Assembly (NCBI RefSeq): GCF_000708205.1
Contig: NW_014575556.1
Span: 310,599 to 374,598 of the forward strand
Direction: 5' to 3'
Source of the DNA: Mixia osmundae IAM 14324
Taxonomy: Eukaryota > Basidiomycota > Mixiomycetes > Mixiales > Mixiaceae
Length of the DNA: 64,000 nt
Below, in pieces: positions 60,510 through 64,000 of the stretch. The notes beneath the pieces are model-generated. The model was not told where the DNA came from. It saw only the letters and a list, made by a program, of their open reading frames with translations, and ran no database searches. Each line of letters begins with the position of its first letter. The first letter of the stretch is position 1. Both the position numbers and the translations under genes were made by a program.

Positions 60510-61829
60510 ATGCAGACGACAGTGCTATCGCAAGCGCCACATCAGCAGACATCGACAGCCGCAACGCAGCCTGTGTCTACGAGTCATGGGGAGAGGCGCC
60601 AACAGAGCGCAGTCTATGCCAACTCGGGCTCCGCATCGCGAGGCACGAGGTCTCGCAAGTCGCTCAAGTCGCTCCTGTCTCGACTGACGACGAGGCGTAC
60701 CGCGCTAGATGCGCCGCCTCCGCAGCAGCGCCAGCAGCAACAAACTCACCAACAACAACAGGCCAAGACTGCGAGCAGCAGCCAAACTGGGCCCAGGACG
60801 GTCAATAAGAATGTACCGTCTGGCCCTACGAGCAATGGAAGTGCGGCACCTATCGTACTCGACATGGCCAACGCGTCCCCCGCGCAGGCCCGGGCGCGAG
60901 ATGCTGTCTCATCCGACTTCCCACGAACAGCGACAGCCTCATCAGCCGCAGATTCGCTGACCGGCGGCCACAGAAGCCTTGATTCGCCAGATCCAGATGG
61001 GGCCTCGCCCGACGCGTCTATCAGGCCTATCACGCCTCATTCCATCGCGGGTAGCGGCAACGAGTCCTTCGCGACCTCTCCGTCCGAAGCAGGTACGGGA
61101 CGGTCAGGCAGCTTAGCACGGAGTCGCATGTCTGTTCTGACCAGCGCATCGACCAAGCCGACGACGATATTCAGCGAGAGCACAAACGGCGCTAACCGTA
61201 TCGCTGTCGCTGTGCCTGATTCGCCAGACAGACGGCGAGGCTCTCAGATTTCTGTCGACAGTGAGATGGCGACGCCCTCGACTCCGCTGGCTGCGAGCAC
61301 ATCTGAGATGCTTGCTAGCGAGAGCACCGAGCCCTCGCCTGTGTCCAATAGCATCTTGCCCGGCGCGGACAGCGATCGGCACGCGTCTCAGCCATTCTTG
61401 CCGCCTGGCGCACTCGGCTACCCGCACAGAACGAATCCGCATCCAAGGAATAACCCACATCCAGCAGCTCCCGCACTCGACAATGCGTCTGTCCTCACCC
61501 TCGCCTCAAGCAGTGCGGCTGTCTCCGCAAGGCATCAGCAACACGACGAAGATGCCTCTATCAGAGCCCTCGCACCCAGCCGACGAGTGTCGGATGCTAG
61601 CATGGCATCAAAATGGTCTGCGCCGATACTGTCGAACCAGCCGCTTGGCGTCGGCGGAGGCGTCGTACAGCGATCTGCGTCTATCCGCACGATGGCCACT
61701 GGCGGCACCGGTGGCCTGAGCGACCGCGTCGTCTCGGCTCCCCGAGAGCCACAAGGTGTGGACGGCAACACCGCCAGTCAGCAAGTCGCTGCGGATGCGA
61801 CGTATCGCTTGCATCTCGATGTCGACTGA
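60510..61829 (+). CDS. Serine/alanine-rich low-complexity protein
   Basis: A single exon of about 439 residues from the first in-frame ATG. I do not recognise a family. The protein is Ser/Ala/Thr/Pro-rich throughout and looks disordered, with a Gln-rich stretch near residues 75-90 (QQRQQQQTHQQQQ). Several short Arg-Arg-x-Ser motifs (RRRGSQIS, SRRVSDAS, QRSASIRT) resemble sites for basophilic kinases. A more conserved-looking core lies near residues 330-365, LDNASVLTLASSSAAVSA. No membrane segment or signal peptide is seen. Its length and persistence of the frame against a GC-rich background support coding, though disordered proteins are hard to confirm. A regulatory or scaffold role is only a guess. 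Confidence 0.6.
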   Translation: MQTTVLSQAPHQQTSTAATQPVSTSHGERRQQSAVYANSGSASRGTRSRKSLKSLLSRLTTRRTALDAPPPQQRQQQQTHQQQQAKTASSSQTGPRTVNKNVPSGPTSNGSAAPIVLDMANASPAQARARDAVSSDFPRTATASSAADSLTGGHRSLDSPDPDGASPDASIRPITPHSIAGSGNESFATSPSEAGTGRSGSLARSRMSVLTSASTKPTTIFSESTNGANRIAVAVPDSPDRRRGSQISVDSEMATPSTPLAASTSEMLASESTEPSPVSNSILPGADSDRHASQPFLPPGALGYPHRTNPHPRNNPHPAAPALDNASVLTLASSSAAVSARHQQHDEDASIRALAPSRRVSDASMASKWSAPILSNQPLGVGGGVVQRSASIRTMATGGTGGLSDRVVSAPREPQGVDGNTASQQVAADATYRLHLDVD

Positions 61830-62069
61830 AATCGTTCGTGATTTGCGAACGGACACTCATTCTCGACAAGCATTTGTATTACTTGCCGTGTGTGTATGGC
61901 CCAAAGAGATCACTCGCGCTATGCATTCGTTCACACTCGGAACGCATGATGCGACCGGTATGAGCTCCTTTGACACCGGCGGGTGTGCGCGCGGGCACGG
62001 TGTGTCTATGTACCATTGTAGGCTTGCTGCCATGTCAAGAGATACTGCAGGGTCTTGCTGAGTACCGGC

Positions 62070-64000
62070 CTATAGCTCTGAGAGCAACCGGAGCCAGCGC
62101 TCGATGACAGTATGCCCATGCTGATCCATGCGTGTCAGCTCAGACCTTTGTACGCAATGTCGTACTGACTTCCAGCTGGGCTAGCTTGATGCGCTCATTG
62201 GGCAGATGAGCAGAATCGCTGGAGGCGCCCATCGGAAAATGCACCGCCGAGACACCAAAGTGCTTTGTCAAGAAGGGTAAAGCAGGACTGCACGCTTTGT
62301 CTCAGCATTGGAGGAGGGCCTGTAGATGGACATACATTGAACCACCCTCGCGAATCCATAGCGGCTCGATCTGGTATACGTCATCAAGTGCCTGAACAAA
62401 GGCGCGCGAAAACTTGTCTGTGACACTGCCAAGCCACCAGTCGGCGGTGTGATCAAAACGGATATGGATTTCGTTAGGCGATGCAAGCTTCTCGAATTCA
62501 GCCTGTAGATGCGCACGAATGGCTGATTGGATGACGCCTAGCTGCTGATCGGGCACGATGCGGACCGACAGGGATGCGCTCGCCTGATGCGGGATGACAG
62601 TCGAATGGCGTGAGCCGCCAACAGCAATGTCATGGATGGACAGACTAGGCTGTCGCCACCGCGTGAGTAGGTATTGCAGAGCAGTGCTCTGGGTATCTTG
62701 GGTGCCGCTACTTGTACGATCGACAACTGCATGGTAGAGCGCCAATTCGTCCGCCTCGAGATCTCGCACGGCATCATAAAAGTGCGCGATATTGACATGC
62801 TCATTCTTGCTCAGCAATGTGGCAAGTACCTTGATCAGATCGATCAGTGGCTCATGTACAGCGCCACCTTGCATGCCTGCATGTAGGTCTGGCTGCGAGG
62901 AAGCAATTTCGAGAGTGGCTCGGATGACGCCGCGAAGGCCGAATGTCATGCACGGTATGTTCTCGCCGATCCAGTAGGAGTTGCTGATGAGGATGACGTC
63001 GATAGAGCCTATCAAGTCGCTGTTGGCTTTGACGGCCCCTGCGAACCCAGTGCTACCGGACTCTTCCTCTCCCTCGATAAGCATGACGAAATCGACATCG
63101 AGCTCTTGCTGCTCACGCAAGCTCGAAACAGCAGAGGCGCAGGCAACGATCGGACCCTTGTTATCGCTCACGCCGCGTCCATAGAGGTACCCGTCTCGGC
63201 CAGTCAGCTCAAAGGCTGGGCTGTGCCAATCTGCCGGCCTTCCCTCTTCGACGACGTCATAGTGACCGTAGAACAGGACACGCTTCCTCAGACGGCCCGA
63301 TGTCGGCTTGACCGCTTTGAACGTAGCAAGGACGAGAGGGTTCTTGCCGGCATCGCCAGCCAGCAGCCTCGCGTTCGCGCCTAAGTTTTCGAGCGCATCT
63401 CTCAGATACAAGGCGCTCTGCCTGCAGTCTTCACGGTGGTCCTTGGAACTGATGGACGGGAACGATACGAATCCGCGCAAGATCTGAAGCATTTGGCCTC
63501 GCGATAGAGCCCGGAAGGGGAGGCCATCGCTGTCTATGTCTTGTGTGACATCCCACAGCTTGAGTACATTATCGCTTCCGCCGCTGATGATAACATGGGC
63601 TGCTCCGGAATGGTCGTGCAATGCAGTTGTTGCGAGCAAAATGCCGGAATGAGCTTGCCAAGCATTGAGAGCCTCAAAGGCCTTGCTGTACTGCACGAGC
63701 ATGCCGTCATCGCGTCCGCAGAACAGATGACCTCCGAGCAGAGAGAGTGCAAGGACGTCCGCATCTGATGTCTTGAGCGTTCTGATGCAAGTCAAAGTCT
63801 CGAGGTCCCAGATCTTGAGGGCGCCGGCCTGGTGACCCGAATAGAGCGTGCTCTCTGCGACAGCGAGCGCTAGCACCGCGCCGGCATCTGGCCGTAGGGT
63901 GGCAATGTGAGAGATATCATCTGTCTGGCATTCCCACAGCTTGACGAGCGAGTCTCCCGAGCCGGATGCAAGGATGGCTGCAGGGGCTTGTTGACCGACT
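62070..64000 (-). CDS. DUG2: DUG2-type WD40-M20 peptidase (partial)
   Basis: The gene runs off the right edge, so the N-terminus is missing. Visible exons are 62336-64000, 62170-62287 and 62070-62120. DUG2 with DUG3 forms the glutamine-amidotransferase-type complex that opens glutathione in the cytosol. WD40 repeats come first (LASGSGDSLVKLWEC, LYSGHQAGALKIWDL, ISGGSDNVLKLWDVT). Then follows an M20 metallopeptidase-like domain: LFYGHYDVVEEG, LYGRGVSDNKGP and LIEGEEESGSTG carry the metal and catalytic residues. The dimerisation lid has VGGSRHSTVIPHQASASL. The end IREGGSIPALPFLTKHFG, MGASSDSAHLPNERIKLAQ and HGHTVIERWLRLLSEL matches the family only when the last two introns are removed, which fixes the stop at 62070. 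Confidence 0.92.

Overview
The window is fungal nuclear DNA. It is dense with protein-coding genes, each interrupted by short introns. I derived exon structure by hand from reading frame, splice signals and family alignment: about 73 introns, mostly 45-60 bases, the shortest 35. The family content points to a basidiomycete: mitochondrial arginine-type carbamoyl phosphate synthase, a CsbD-like protein resembling Ustilago Hmp1, a PCL-type cyclin, DUG2 and ALG11. The compact layout and moderate GC content would suit Pucciniomycotina (Mixia-like), but that placement is inference.

Layout, left to right. A PCL-type cyclin (-, 337-1500) has a 1.8 kb gene-free stretch upstream. Next come DCAF7/WDR68 WD40 protein (-) head-to-head with histone chaperone SPT6 (+), a long serine/threonine kinase (+), and N-acetyltransferase NAA50 (-) head-to-head with mitochondrial IF2 (+). 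Midasin/REA1 (-, about 15.7 kb, about 4998 residues) is head-to-head with PRMT3-type arginine methyltransferase (+). Then follow a CsbD-like/Hmp1-like small protein (+), a ferric reductase (+), ETF-beta (-) head-to-head with ALG11 (+), alpha-tubulin (-) head-to-head with a hormone-sensitive-lipase-like hydrolase (+), an uncharacterised seven-helix membrane protein (-), YSH1/CPSF73 endonuclease (-) and arginine-specific CPSase large subunit (-). After a 2.4 kb gap come an uncharacterised polytopic membrane protein (+), an Alba-domain protein (-), a serine-rich protein (+) and the C-terminal part of DUG2 (-), which runs off the right edge.

Genes mostly alternate strand, with divergent starts 105-430 bases apart and convergent stops often only 19-80 bases apart, so shared promoters and overlapping 3' UTRs are likely. 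The functions are core eukaryotic housekeeping: transcription elongation, mRNA 3' end formation, ribosome assembly, N-glycan assembly, arginine synthesis, mitochondrial translation and electron transfer, iron uptake and glutathione turnover.

I saw no transposon, viral fossil, CRISPR array, rRNA or tRNA. I found no obviously new multi-gene system. The most unusual signal is in splicing: six introns fit a GC-AG boundary, two of them in one gene, and many donors read GTCAGT rather than GTAAGT or GTGAGT. Other points of interest are a kinase with a very long activation-loop insert, a degenerate PRMT3 zinc finger, 18- and 19-base micro-exons in ETF-beta, and three conserved-looking proteins I cannot assign.
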